Assembly: GCA_018399135.1 (NCBI GenBank)
Contig: JAGYPB010000028.1
Span: 1-34,727, forward strand
Direction: 5' to 3'
DNA: 34,727 bases
Source of the DNA: Deltaproteobacteria bacterium
GTDB lineage: Bacteria; Desulfobacterota; Desulfuromonadia; Desulfuromonadales; Geopsychrobacteraceae
Positions 22,445 to 31,556 of this stretch are shown piece by piece. Position 1 is the first letter of the stretch; the number at the start of each line of letters is the position of its first letter. A model generated the notes under the pieces. The model saw only the letters and a program-made list of their open reading frames with translations. It did not search any database and had not been told where the DNA came from. The position numbers were made by a program, and so were the translations under genes.

Positions 22445-24085
22445 TTATTGTTGTTGATACCTTTCGCGCAGCAGTTTCTTGTCGGTTTTGCCGACGCTGG
22501 TCTTGGCGATGCTGTCAACAAACTCGATCCTCAGCAATACGATCTGTTTGGAAATCAGCCCCTTGTCGACAAATCCGCGGATATAGTACAGCAATTCCTT
22601 TTTGGTGATCTTTGCTGACTCTTTTCTGACCGCCAGGGCGACCGGTTTTTCACCCCATTTGGGGTCAGGCAATCCAATGACCGCTGTCTCGACAATGTCC
22701 GGATGAGCAGTGAGAAAATCTTCCACCTCCAGTGACGAAATCCACTCTCCGCCAATCTTGATAACGTCCTTGATCCGGTCGGTAATCTTGATGTAGTTGT
22801 GCTGGTCGCGGTTGGCGACATCCCCGGTATGCAGATAGCCCCCGCGCCACAGGGTTTCCGAGTTGCGCTGATCTTTCAAATAGCCCTGGGTCAGCCATGG
22901 ACTGCGTACGACAATCTCACCGACGCTCTGACCGTCGGCAGGAATGTCCTGCATCTGTTCATCAACGATACGCAGATCGACCAGGGGAATGGGGCGGCCG
23001 GTTTTGCAGCGGATTTCCAGATCCTCTTCGCTGCTTAAATCCTCAGCAGTGACATTGGCCAGAGTCAGCACCGGGCAAGTTTCCGACATGCCGTAACCGG
23101 AATAGATGTCGATCCCCCGTGCCCTTGCAGCTTGACACATGGCTTTGGGCAGGGCCGCACCACCAATAAGTACCTTCCAGCCACTGAGATCAATCTCTTT
23201 GAACAGGGGATGGCTCATGAGCAAGTGGAGGATGGTCGGTACGCAATGAGAGAAGGTGACTTTTTCGTTGTCGATCAGCTTGAGCAGCATATCCGGCAGA
23301 TATTTGCCGGGGTAGACCTGCTTGATTCCTAAAGCTGTGGCAATATAAGGAACACCCCAGGCGTGGACATGAAACATGGGGGTGATGGGCATATAAACGT
23401 CTTCCTGATGAAGACGTCCCTGGCGGGCGACGCTGCCCAGCGCTGCCATGCCGGCAATCGTGTGCAGCACCAGTTGGCGGTGGCTGAAATACACCCCCTT
23501 GGGCATGCCGGTAGTGCCGGTGGTATAAAATGTGGTGGCCCTGGTGTTTTCATTGAAATCGGGAAACTCAAAGCTGTCAGCAGATTGATTTAACAGGGCT
23601 TCGTATTCTCCGACCAGATGCAGGCTGGTTTCCACTTGTTTCTGCTCATCCTGCAATAGAACGTAAGATTTGACCGTGTCGATTCGCCCTTTGATATGTT
23701 CCAGCAGGGGGAGGAACTCTTCGTTGACGAGGATATAATCATCCTCGGCATGGTCGATGGTGTAGAGGACCTGTTCCGGCGACAGGCGGATGTTGACCGT
23801 GTGCAGCACCGCACCAAGCATGGGAACCGCATAAAAGCACTCAAGGTAGCGATGGGAATCCCAGTCCATGACTGCAACCGTGTCGCCCGCCTTCACGCCA
23901 ATGGTGGTCAGGGCGTTGGCCAGACGGCAGACCCGTTGTGTGAACTCAGCATAGGTGAAACGCTGCAGGTCGCGGTAGACGATAGACTGGTTCGGGTTGC
24001 TGACAGCTGGGGCAGCAAACAGATTTTTAATCAGCAGCGGATAGTCGTAGGCGGATGCGGTACGTGGTATCAGGTTGTCTGTCAT
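22445..24085 (-). CDS. fatty acid--CoA ligase (AMP-binding, AlkK-like)
   Basis: A 546-aa ANL-superfamily enzyme that activates a fatty acid via acyl-AMP to acyl-CoA. The motifs are the ATP-binding loop TTFYTTGTTGMPKGV, YGMSETCPV, HTGDVANRD, KITDRIKDVIKIGGEW and the C-terminal catalytic Lys in SVGKTDKK. Length and sequence fit the medium/long-chain AlkK-like group rather than acetyl-CoA synthetase. The start is placed at ATG 24085 (MTDNLIPR) with GAGG seven to eight bases upstream; the frame extends to 24127, but that ATG lacks a ribosome binding site. It is transcribed alone, divergent from sfsA. Confidence 0.92.
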   Translation of the reverse strand: MTDNLIPRTASAYDYPLLIKNLFAAPAVSNPNQSIVYRDLQRFTYAEFTQRVCRLANALTTIGVKAGDTVAVMDWDSHRYLECFYAVPMLGAVLHTVNIRLSPEQVLYTIDHAEDDYILVNEEFLPLLEHIKGRIDTVKSYVLLQDEQKQVETSLHLVGEYEALLNQSADSFEFPDFNENTRATTFYTTGTTGMPKGVYFSHRQLVLHTIAGMAALGSVARQGRLHQEDVYMPITPMFHVHAWGVPYIATALGIKQVYPGKYLPDMLLKLIDNEKVTFSHCVPTILHLLMSHPLFKEIDLSGWKVLIGGAALPKAMCQAARARGIDIYSGYGMSETCPVLTLANVTAEDLSSEEDLEIRCKTGRPIPLVDLRIVDEQMQDIPADGQSVGEIVVRSPWLTQGYLKDQRNSETLWRGGYLHTGDVANRDQHNYIKITDRIKDVIKIGGEWISSLEVEDFLTAHPDIVETAVIGLPDPKWGEKPVALAVRKESAKITKKELLYYIRGFVDKGLISKQIVLLRIEFVDSIAKTSVGKTDKKLLRERYQQQ

Positions 24086-24251
24086 GGGGGCCTCGCGGTT
24101 TGATAAATGGTATTGGTTCAGACACATGGTGCAGACTCAATAGATCGAAGGCGTTAATATACGATGATCAATCCCCCTTCGCAACATCTGTCCCTTGTGA
24201 AGTCAGGAGATAACCCCCTTAAAGGACAGAAAGTTCAGCCCCGGAGTTATT

Positions 24252-24944
24252 ATGAAACTACCAGCACCTCTGTTCTCCGGAACCCTGTTGCGCCGTTACA
24301 AGCGTTTTCTGACCGATATTGAGCGCCCCGACGGGACGATCATCACCGCCCATACTCCCAACACCGGCAGTATGATGCAGTGCGCAGTTCCCGGTTATCC
24401 GGTGCTGTTCTCTGCGGCAGATAATCCCAACCGTAAACTCCCCTGGACGCTGGAACTGATCCAGATTGGTAACGATTGGGTCGACACCCATACCCAACGC
24501 AGCAACCAGTTGGTGGGCGAGGCCCTGAAACAAGGGTGGATCACGGAGTTTCGTGATTATCAGGTGCGCACCGAATTTCCTTATGGCGGTAGTCGCATTG
24601 ATTTTTTCCTGACCAAAGGGGAGGAAAAGGTACTGCTCGAGGTGAAAAATGTCACCCTCTGTTGTGATGTCGAAACCGCCTGTTTTCCCGATGCGGTAAC
24701 GGTACGCGGGCAGAAGCACCTGCTCGAACTGGAGGAAGCGTTGAGCCAGGGGTATCGCAGTGTCATCTTTTTTCTCGTGCAACGCAGCGAGGCCCGATAT
24801 TTTTCTCCGGCAGACAGGATCGATCCCGAGTACGGTCGTCTGTTACGTCAGGTGACAGCGGCGGGGGTAGAGATCCTGGCTTACAAAACCCGCACCACTC
24901 CGGAGGAAAATCGGGTGGCTGATCGGATTTCTGTAAAGCTTTAA
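24252..24944 (+). CDS. sfsA: DNA/RNA nuclease SfsA
   Basis: A 230-aa protein with the full SfsA pattern: RYKRFL near the N terminus (OB-fold part), HTPNTGSMMQCAVPG, LELIQIGNDWVDTHTQRSN, and the PD-(D/E)xK core SRIDFFL followed by VLLEVKNVTL, then FPDAVTVRGQKHL and the C-terminal RSEARYFSPADRIDPEYG. Originally called sugar fermentation stimulation protein; the fold is that of a nuclease. GGAG lies five bases upstream of the ATG. An inverted repeat CTGTCC...GGACAG (about 24190-24230) occupies the upstream leader. tmcAL follows on the same strand after 30 bases. Confidence 0.95.
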   Translation: MKLPAPLFSGTLLRRYKRFLTDIERPDGTIITAHTPNTGSMMQCAVPGYPVLFSAADNPNRKLPWTLELIQIGNDWVDTHTQRSNQLVGEALKQGWITEFRDYQVRTEFPYGGSRIDFFLTKGEEKVLLEVKNVTLCCDVETACFPDAVTVRGQKHLLELEEALSQGYRSVIFFLVQRSEARYFSPADRIDPEYGRLLRQVTAAGVEILAYKTRTTPEENRVADRISVKL

Positions 24945-24974
24945 TTGCCTCTGTGGTGAGAAGGTTATTGTTTT

Positions 24975-26255
24975 ATGCGAGCTGTCGGACTGATTACTGA
25001 ATACAATCCGTTCCACAACGGCCACCTGTACCATCTGCGCCGCAGTCTTGAACTGGCGGAGGCTGACGTGTCGGTGGCAGTGATGAGCGGCCATTTTCTT
25101 CAGCGCGGTGAACCGGCACTGGTGGACAAGTGGCTGCGGGCTCAGATGGCTCTGACGGCCGGGGTCGACGTGGTTATTGAATTACCGTTGCCCTGGGCCT
25201 GCAGCAGCGCTCCGGATTTTGCCCGGGGCGGAATTCTGGCGCTTACCGCTCTCGGGGTCGACGCCTGCTGTTTCGGCAGCGAAAGCGGAGATCTCAACGC
25301 CTTACAGGGCTGTGCTGATCTTCTGGCTGACGCTCACGACATTATTGAGCAGCGCACCTCGGCTGCTTTGCGTCACGGTGTCACATTTCCCCAGGCGCGG
25401 GCGCAAGCGCTGGCGGAGTTTTTTCCGGCTACTGACAGGCACGAGATTCTTGCCAGCCCTAACAATATCCTCGGTCTTGAGTATCTGCGGGCTTTGGGCG
25501 AAACCGGCAGCTCCATAGTACCCCTCACCATGACCCGAATCGGTGCCGGTTATCACGATCTCGACGCAACAGAGGGGATTGCCAGTGCTACCGGCATTCG
25601 CCGGCGTTTGCGTGATGGCCATGTTATTGACGGTCTGGTTCCAGATCCTGTCGACATTCATCTGAGAGAGACATTTTCCAAGGGCATGGGGCTGGACGAA
25701 GATATCTATTATCGTCTGCTGTCCGCGCAGATATTGCTGCAGCCCGATGATTTGAGCCGATACTGGTTTATCGAAGCGGGGTTGGAGCAGCGTCTCATCG
25801 CTGCCGCCGATCAGGCTGATCATCTGGAAGGGCTGATCAGCGCCGTCAAGGCGCGGCATCTTACCCGGACCCGGGTGCAAAGAGCTTTAGTAGCAGTTCT
25901 CCTCGGCATTGAAGCTGAAGTTGCACGACGGCTGCTGGCTGCTCCCCCTGCCTATCTGCACCTGCTTGCCGTCAGTGAGCGGGGAGAAAAATTTCTGGCC
26001 GATCGACGAACGTCGCGGACAATTCCCCTGATCCAGAATTTTTCCCGAATTCAGTCTATCCTCAAGCGCCGCTATGGTGCGGAACCTGAGGCATTGCAGC
26101 GCGCACAAATTCAGTTGGCACTGCAACTGCGCGCCAGTCGAATCTACTCGCTGTTGCAGAAATCCTTCAGGGGCGAGCGCCCGCGCGATTATTATGAGCC
26201 GCTGCGCAGGGGGGGTAGTAAAACCGCAGAGGGTTGCGGTGTTCGCAGGGGGTAG
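24975..26255 (+). CDS. tmcAL: tRNA(Met) cytidine acetate ligase TmcAL
   Basis: A 426-aa nucleotidyltransferase-like protein of the YlbM/TmcAL family. It uses ATP and acetate to N4-acetylate cytidine 34 of elongator tRNA-Met. The opening EYNPFHNGHLYHL contains the HxGH motif, followed by VMSGHFLQRGEPALVDKWLRA, VIELP, CFGSESGD and SPNNILGLEYLRAL, all diagnostic. The C terminus has RIYSLLQKSF and then a low-complexity Arg/Gly tail (RRGGSKTAEGCGVRRG) that looks like a frame extension into less conserved sequence. Probably cotranscribed with sfsA. Confidence 0.93.
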   Translation: MRAVGLITEYNPFHNGHLYHLRRSLELAEADVSVAVMSGHFLQRGEPALVDKWLRAQMALTAGVDVVIELPLPWACSSAPDFARGGILALTALGVDACCFGSESGDLNALQGCADLLADAHDIIEQRTSAALRHGVTFPQARAQALAEFFPATDRHEILASPNNILGLEYLRALGETGSSIVPLTMTRIGAGYHDLDATEGIASATGIRRRLRDGHVIDGLVPDPVDIHLRETFSKGMGLDEDIYYRLLSAQILLQPDDLSRYWFIEAGLEQRLIAAADQADHLEGLISAVKARHLTRTRVQRALVAVLLGIEAEVARRLLAAPPAYLHLLAVSERGEKFLADRRTSRTIPLIQNFSRIQSILKRRYGAEPEALQRAQIQLALQLRASRIYSLLQKSFRGERPRDYYEPLRRGGSKTAEGCGVRRG

Positions 26256-26309
26256 GTAGCTGACACAGCGCATATGGAGTCATGTTTGGCTTTTGTTTTT
26301 TTGAAAAAA

Positions 26310-27803
26310 CTACTTGGGTGACCCTGGCTTCTGCCTTTCCGAGCCGACACTGATGCCACAACGCGGTAGAATAATCCGGTGAATGATCATTACCAGGGCG
26401 ATAATCACTGCAGCTAAACCAAAAAGGCCCAGGACACCGCCAAGGCTACTAAGGGAATCGTAGGCAAAAACAATTCCATAAGCCAATACCAGCATGATCA
26501 CACCGCTGATCAGTTTAAGGATACGTCCATGTTTTTCTTCGAAAACACTTTTTTTAAGGGTGATGACTGCTGTCGCCAGAATAGCGATTTCGACACCTAG
26601 ATAGATGGCCAGATAAATCACAAAAAGCAGCGCAAATTCAATACCGCTGACCCCCTGCTGGGCGGCAATGTTGGACCAGATAACCGGAAACCCGGCAGTG
26701 CATGGAAGCTCAACCAGGGTTACACCCAGGGCCATGATGATGGTAGCGCCGACCATGCCCGCTGTCGACATGTCCTGATGGATGATATTGCGCATGCGTT
26801 TGAAGATCCCCGGTTTGTGCTTGTCGGAGATGGTAAAACTCAGCCCTTGCTGAAACCAGAAATAATCCTTGATGTTGACCAGAGCAAAGGTCAGAGCCAG
26901 TAGACCGACGACGATCTTGATCCAGTCGACATAGCCCACATAGAGAAAGATATTGAGCAGCCCCAGCATGAAGGCGCCATAGCCGGCGGCGGTGGTCAAC
27001 AGAAAAGCCAAGCCGACAATGATAATTTTGCGGCGCGAGCGGGTATGGAGAAGGATGCCTAGAAGAATAGTAAGCAGCCAGATTGAACAGGGATTAAAGC
27101 CATCGACAAAGGCGATCAGTACCGTTGTCAACAAGAGGGGCATGGTGCCGACGTTGATGTCGCCGAACAGCGGTACACTGATGGTGTCAGCTGCGGTTGT
27201 TGGGGCTGTTTCGGCGCTGATCTGCAGGCCCAGAAGTTTTTCTAGTTCGCCGCGCATCTCATCGGGAAAATGCTCACGGTAACCGATCCAGTGTCGCTCA
27301 CCGATGAAGGTCAGGGGCACGCTGTTGGCATCAAGGCCGTATGTGTTCGCTGTTTCGAGAAAGCGCTGTTGATTGGCGCGGTCGTAATAGACCTCAAAAT
27401 CGCGTAGTTGAACCTGTGGGTACTCTGCGGCAAGCTGCTCGAGTTGTGGCTTCAGGCGTTCGCAAAATGGGCAGCCGATGCCCCAGAAATAGAGAATCTG
27501 GTGGGCGGCTTTTGACCTGCTGGTCAATGCGGGACCATCGGCAGCGACCCAACCGAAGCTGTCGGTTGTCAGGGATGGAACCAGCGGACTTGTGGTGACG
27601 CCCTGACAGGCCGCGTCAGTGGCGGCATCAACGTCATCGGGGCAATCGGGGGTTGCCTCACAGCGCATGGAAATTGGGTTGAATTTTTGACCAGGGGCAC
27701 AATCGACAAAAGCAACGGCCTGGGTTGCCATGAACAACAACAGCGCGATGGCGATGATCAATCCCGGCCCAATAATCAGTCTGTCACCTTGAAACAGCGT
27801 CAT
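26310..27803 (-). CDS. thioredoxin-like domain fused to CcdA/DsbD-type transmembrane reductant conduit
   Basis: The numbering uses ATG 27803; a GTG at 27818 is an alternative start and an in-frame TAA lies just upstream. The order is: signal anchor (residues 10-32); a small Cys-containing segment (C35, C48, C54, C66); a thioredoxin-like domain with G-C111-PF-C114; and, from about 218, an eight-helix CcdA-like membrane domain with conserved cysteines in FNPC (C239) and LPCTAG (C368). Such proteins carry electrons from cytoplasmic thioredoxin to periplasmic thiols. In DsbD the thioredoxin domain comes after the membrane domain; here it comes first. It lies downstream of thpR and the YeeE pair on the same strand, about 118 bases away. 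Targets are unknown; cytochrome c maturation or sulfur handling are both possible. Confidence 0.85.
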   Translation of the reverse strand: MTLFQGDRLIIGPGLIIAIALLLFMATQAVAFVDCAPGQKFNPISMRCEATPDCPDDVDAATDAACQGVTTSPLVPSLTTDSFGWVAADGPALTSRSKAAHQILYFWGIGCPFCERLKPQLEQLAAEYPQVQLRDFEVYYDRANQQRFLETANTYGLDANSVPLTFIGERHWIGYREHFPDEMRGELEKLLGLQISAETAPTTAADTISVPLFGDINVGTMPLLLTTVLIAFVDGFNPCSIWLLTILLGILLHTRSRRKIIIVGLAFLLTTAAGYGAFMLGLLNIFLYVGYVDWIKIVVGLLALTFALVNIKDYFWFQQGLSFTISDKHKPGIFKRMRNIIHQDMSTAGMVGATIIMALGVTLVELPCTAGFPVIWSNIAAQQGVSGIEFALLFVIYLAIYLGVEIAILATAVITLKKSVFEEKHGRILKLISGVIMLVLAYGIVFAYDSLSSLGGVLGLFGLAAVIIALVMIIHRIILPRCGISVGSERQKPGSPK

Positions 27804-27921
27804 GCCCGTGTTAACCACCCCTTAGTAAATCATGCAGATGTGACCTTATCGGTGGCCATCTTAGCGGAAAACAGGTTATCTGGTAAGGTGTTTTTGGTGG
27901 TTTGTGTCAGGATGTTGATGG

Positions 27922-28479
27922 TTAAATAGCGGTTTGAAAAAACAATCCGCGCGCCACAACCTGATAGCGCACTCCATCTCCGTGAAGAGTGCTGCCAAAG
28001 AGGTTGATGGTATCAACGGAAAAAGAGGCTTGTAAATCAATGTCATTAGTCAACTGCAAGAAACTTTGAATGTTTTTAATGTTCTTGATGCGGGCGAGGG
28101 TAATGTGAGGGGTAAAGTGCTGTTCCGGCGCAAAACCCAAAGGCTCCAATAGCCGGTCGATCTGCTGCACCAGCTGCTTGAAGGGCAGTGGCTCATTGAT
28201 GGCGGCATAGAGGATGCGTGGTTGTTCGGATGAGGGGAAAAAGCCGAAGCCGTTCAGATTGGCAGTGAAAGCCCCCTGGTCTCGAGCAAGCTGGTTAATC
28301 TTTTCAGTAAGTTGGGGCAATCGGGTGTCATCAACCTCGCCAAGGAACTTTAAGGTCAGATGCAGATTGTCCGGTTTGACCCAGCCGGCAGTGACATCGC
28401 ACCGGCATAGTTGCCGGGCGATGTCACCGAGGTATTGCTTGAGTGCAGAAGATAATTCAACGGCGATAAAGGTACGCAT
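27922..28479 (-). CDS. thpR: RNA 2',3'-cyclic phosphodiesterase ThpR
   Basis: A 185-aa 2H-phosphoesterase. The two catalytic signatures are H40-L-T42 (NLHLTLKFLGEV) and H124-I-T126 (TPHITLARIK), in the usual positions, after the opening MRTFIAVELS. Known members open 2',3'-cyclic phosphates on RNA (formerly called 2'-5' RNA ligase). Length is standard. It begins 30 bases after the second YeeE/YedE gene and could be cotranscribed with it. Confidence 0.93.
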   Translation of the reverse strand: MRTFIAVELSSALKQYLGDIARQLCRCDVTAGWVKPDNLHLTLKFLGEVDDTRLPQLTEKINQLARDQGAFTANLNGFGFFPSSEQPRILYAAINEPLPFKQLVQQIDRLLEPLGFAPEQHFTPHITLARIKNIKNIQSFLQLTNDIDLQASFSVDTINLFGSTLHGDGVRYQVVARGLFFQTAI

Positions 28480-28509
28480 CCCCTCATCTTACGTTTTTCG
28501 CCGGTCGGG

Positions 28510-29034
28510 TTACAGTCCCTTCTTCTCAAATATTCTGAATGCTGACAGACCAACGATGATGAAAACCACGATGACCAGCCAGGGTGAGATGCCGAGCACC
28601 TGCGGCAGGGTTACCTTGCCGTAGGCTCCCCAGGTCAGCACGGTACGTTGTAATAGCGGATAGGCTTCGGCGAAGATAGCGGCACCTACGACCATGCCGG
28701 CGATGGCCCAGATGACATGAACCCGCCCTTCCGCCAGGGCGCCGACGGAGGTGCCGGGGCAGAATCCGGCGATGGCCCAGCCGATACCGAACAGCAGACC
28801 GCCGATAATAAGGGCGCCGACATTGGCGGACTTGATGCTTAATGAGATCACGCCGAAACCGTTGAGAGCATAGATGCCAACCATCCCGACCAACACTGCA
28901 GTCAGCATGAACTTGATGATGGTCATGTCCTTAAGCAGCATAAACCCAACCTGCTTTTCGAAGCGCAGGACTTCACCTTTTTGCAGGAAGAAGCCGAATA
29001 AGATGCCGGTTACCAGTCCTAAAAAGAGATCCAT
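28510..29034 (-). CDS. YeeE/YedE-family sulfur transport half-protein (second of pair)
   Basis: A 174-aa integral membrane protein with about five helices. It has the half-size YeeE/YedE (DUF6691-like) pattern, with the conserved cysteine motif GFCPGTSVGALAEGR (C92). Full-length TsuA/YeeE proteins import thiosulfate using a line of conserved cysteines; here two half-size proteins are encoded by adjacent genes 11 bases apart. GGAGG (29038-29042 on the minus strand) precedes the ATG. Confidence 0.88.
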   Translation of the reverse strand: MDLFLGLVTGILFGFFLQKGEVLRFEKQVGFMLLKDMTIIKFMLTAVLVGMVGIYALNGFGVISLSIKSANVGALIIGGLLFGIGWAIAGFCPGTSVGALAEGRVHVIWAIAGMVVGAAIFAEAYPLLQRTVLTWGAYGKVTLPQVLGISPWLVIVVFIIVGLSAFRIFEKKGL

Positions 29035-29045
29035 GATCCTCCTCC

Positions 29046-29579
29046 TTATTTCTTATAGAGCAGGTGAGCGGTGATGATGCCGCCAACCATGAAGAATACC
29101 AGGGCCAACAGACCACTGACCGCCAGTTGCATGTTGCCGGACAACCCATGGCCGCTCGGGCAGCCATCGGCCAGGCGTGCGCCGAACATCAGGATCATGC
29201 CGCCGATAAAAGCGCCAACCCCCCGGAGTGTCGCGCTGGTGCCGAAGCGTTCTTTCCAGATCGGTGGAACGGTTTCCAGCTTGGCTGAGCGTCCGAGTCG
29301 AGCGGAGATCAGGGCACCAACAAAGATGCCGATGACAACCATCATCTGCCAGTCAACTTTCGGGCTGTTTTTCTTTAAATATTCATTAGTGGCAACATTG
29401 TCCGGAATGACTGTTTGCTCAACATAGCCGGCGGCCCGGACGAAGGTGGTTGATGCTCCCAGATACATGGTTTTGTCGATTGCAATGGTGGTGACCGCGA
29501 CCGAAAGGATAGCCAGGATGCCGGTGAGAGCCCCGGCAAGGTAAGGATTCCAACGTGCGGCAAAAAGCGAGATATTCAT
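29046..29579 (-). CDS. YeeE/YedE-family sulfur transport half-protein (first of pair)
   Basis: A 177-aa membrane protein with the YeeE signature GARLADGCPSGHGLSGNMQLA (C140) and four to five helices. A long loop (about residues 35-75) separates the first helix from the rest. It has a consensus AGGAGG five bases upstream of the ATG. Together with the next gene it should form a thiosulfate- or related sulfur-compound permease. An AT-rich palindrome overlaps its promoter region, the placement used by ArsR-family sulfide or persulfide sensors for similar gene pairs. Confidence 0.88.
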   Translation of the reverse strand: MNISLFAARWNPYLAGALTGILAILSVAVTTIAIDKTMYLGASTTFVRAAGYVEQTVIPDNVATNEYLKKNSPKVDWQMMVVIGIFVGALISARLGRSAKLETVPPIWKERFGTSATLRGVGAFIGGMILMFGARLADGCPSGHGLSGNMQLAVSGLLALVFFMVGGIITAHLLYKK

Positions 29580-29597
29580 AAAAGCCTCCTGTGCTGT

Positions 29598-29621
29598 TTA
29601 TATATGATTATCTATATATAA
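29598..29621 (-). promoter_or_regulatory. AT-rich palindromic operator over the YeeE promoter
   Basis: TTATATAT (29598-29605), eight bases, ATATATAA (29614-29621): perfect 8-base arms 19 bases before the YeeE ATG. On the minus strand, candidate promoters TTGAAA-N17-TATATA and TTGTTA-N16-TATAAA both overlap it, so a bound protein would block transcription. The form resembles operators of BigR/SqrR-type ArsR regulators; no such gene is in the window. Confidence 0.5.
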
Positions 29622-29730
29622 CAAATAAAGTAATATTTCAAGGTGGGGGGGAAGTTTTTTTAAGACCTTATCAGTTTTACACATTTGGTATGTTTTGCAA
29701 CTTATGGCAAGTTTTTTGTGATTGGAAAAT

Positions 29731-30483
29731 CTAACGGGGGATGATCAGGGTGTTGCCATGATGGCGAAGAATATCGACTTTGATACCGTAGACCTGCTGA
29801 ACGATATCAGCAGTTAATTCCTCGCAGTTGCCGCAGAAGAAGATATGGCCTTCTTTCAGGCACAACAAGACGTCGGAAAATCGCATAGCCATATTCAGGT
29901 CGTGCATGGTCATGACGGCAGTGAGCTGATGTTCGTGGACGATGTGCTGGATGGTCTGAAGAATCTCGAGCTGATTTTTCAGATCCAGACTGCTGGTGGG
30001 TTCATCAAGAAGCAACACAGAAGGTTCCTGAACCAGGGCACGGGCGATACATACTTTCTGTAACTCTCCTCCGCTCATTTCGTTGATATGGCGTAAGGAC
30101 AGATGCTGGAGGTCGAGCTGATTGAGGGCGGCATCAACTTTGCGCAGGTCGTCATTACTAACGCGCCAGCGCAGATGCGGCTTTCGTCCCAGCAGTACGG
30201 CATCAAAGGCGGTCATGCGACCGGCGTCATTGCGTTGGGCGACATAACCCATGCGTTTGGCAATGTCGCCGGCACGCATTCTGAAAACATCGACATTTTC
30301 GATCAGCACCGTCCCGGTTGTTGGCTTAAGCATGGCATTGATACAGCGCAAAAGAGTGGTTTTGCCGACACCGTTGGGCCCCAGGATGGTCAGAACCTGC
30401 CCCTGATTGACCTGAAAATCCAGGCCATGCAGAACCATGCGGCCATCGTAGCCAATACGGATATCACGGACATCGAGGATCAT
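29731..30483 (-). CDS. ABC transporter ATPase, FecE/BtuD/MolC type
   Basis: A 250-aa ATP-binding subunit with Walker A GPNGVGKT (35-42), the Q-loop in YVAQRND, signature MSGGE (136-140), Walker B SVLLLDEPTSS and the H-loop MTMHD. It groups with ATPases of iron-siderophore, cobalamin and molybdate (MolC) importers that pair with FecCD permeases. ATG overlaps the permease stop by four bases. It is last of a three-gene unit (binding protein, permease, ATPase). The 150-base stretch downstream shows a G7 and a T7 tract but no convincing terminator for this strand. Confidence 0.92.
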   Translation of the reverse strand: MILDVRDIRIGYDGRMVLHGLDFQVNQGQVLTILGPNGVGKTTLLRCINAMLKPTTGTVLIENVDVFRMRAGDIAKRMGYVAQRNDAGRMTAFDAVLLGRKPHLRWRVSNDDLRKVDAALNQLDLQHLSLRHINEMSGGELQKVCIARALVQEPSVLLLDEPTSSLDLKNQLEILQTIQHIVHEHQLTAVMTMHDLNMAMRFSDVLLCLKEGHIFFCGNCEELTADIVQQVYGIKVDILRHHGNTLIIPR

Positions 30484-31556
30484 CGGCTCTTCCCCCGAAT
30501 CAACAGGTAGAGGAAGGCAGGAGCTCCCAGAAAGGCCGTCAGGATCGATACCGGCAGCATTTGTGGAGCGAGAAGCAACCGGGCAGCCGTATCTGCTGCC
30601 AACAGCAGACAGGCGCCGGTCAGAGCCGAGGCCGGCAACAGAAAGCGGTGATCGTCACCGATGATCCTGCGCACAATATGGGGGCAGACCAGACCAACGA
30701 AACCGATGATGCCAAGAAAAGAGACAATAACCGCAGTAACCAGTGAAGCAACGAGCATGCCGGTCATGCGTACCAGTTCGACCCGCACCCCTAAACCCTG
30801 TGCGGTCTCATCACCAGCGTCGATAGCGTTGTAATTCCAGCGATTGAGGATGAAAAAAATCAATGAGAAGCTGACCACCACCGCCATGAAGATGACTTCA
30901 GACCATCCCGCGCGGCCAACATCGCCGAAAGTCCAGAACACCATGGCTGCCAGTTGCACATCATCAGCAAAATACTGCAACAGCATGGTTGCGGCGGTAA
31001 ACAGTGATCCGATGGCAACGCCGCTGAGAATCATGACTTCAGGCGTGGCACCGCGTAGGCGGGCAATGGCAATAATGACCAGAGACGCAACCATGCAGGC
31101 AGCAAAGGCAGAAAATGTCGTCATGTAAGGGTTGATGATACTGACGGCACCGGCCTGGGTGCTCTGCATGGCACCACTGCCGAAAATCATGACAGAAAAT
31201 GCGGCACCAAAAGCACCAGCCTGAGAAATTCCCAGGGTGAAGGGGGACCCCAGGGGATTACGCAGTATCGACTGCATAGCTGCACCCGCTGCGGCCAGTC
31301 CGGCCCCGGTCAGGATTGCAGCGAGGGCGTGGGGGAGACGGATATGACGGACAATGATGGTGTATCTGGCATCATCGCCAAAATTAAACAAGGCCTGAAC
31401 TGCCTCACGAGCCGGTATTCGAACTGCGCCAAGAGAGACGGCAAGAACCAGCATGAGTAGTGTCAGCGCTACCAGAACGGCCAGAAACAGCAGCTTCTTG
31501 CCGATGTAATTATTGTAGGCTTCAGGATTTCTCCCGTGATCAAAGTGGGACATCAT
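30480..31556 (-). CDS. ABC transporter permease, FecCD/BtuC type
   Basis: A 358-aa, roughly ten-helix permease of the FecCD family. Family marks: RLPHALAAILTGAGLAAAGAAMQSILRNPLGSPFTLGISQAGAFGA, MVFWTFGDVGRAGW, and FLGIIGFVGLVCPHIVRRIIGDDHRFLLP, the last containing the ATPase-coupling helix. The start ATG overlaps the binding protein's TAA (TAATG), with a second ATG directly after. It forms the channel of the importer whose substrate is set by the upstream binding protein. Confidence 0.93.
   Translation of the reverse strand: MMSHFDHGRNPEAYNNYIGKKLLFLAVLVALTLLMLVLAVSLGAVRIPAREAVQALFNFGDDARYTIIVRHIRLPHALAAILTGAGLAAAGAAMQSILRNPLGSPFTLGISQAGAFGAAFSVMIFGSGAMQSTQAGAVSIINPYMTTFSAFAACMVASLVIIAIARLRGATPEVMILSGVAIGSLFTAATMLLQYFADDVQLAAMVFWTFGDVGRAGWSEVIFMAVVVSFSLIFFILNRWNYNAIDAGDETAQGLGVRVELVRMTGMLVASLVTAVIVSFLGIIGFVGLVCPHIVRRIIGDDHRFLLPASALTGACLLLAADTAARLLLAPQMLPVSILTAFLGAPAFLYLLIRGKSR

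Noticed and set aside
26295-26310. GTTTTTTTGAAAAAAC as bidirectional terminator between tmcAL and the thioredoxin-CcdA gene
   Set aside because: The stem is almost purely A-T and very short, so stable termination is unlikely; position is suggestive but evidence is too weak.
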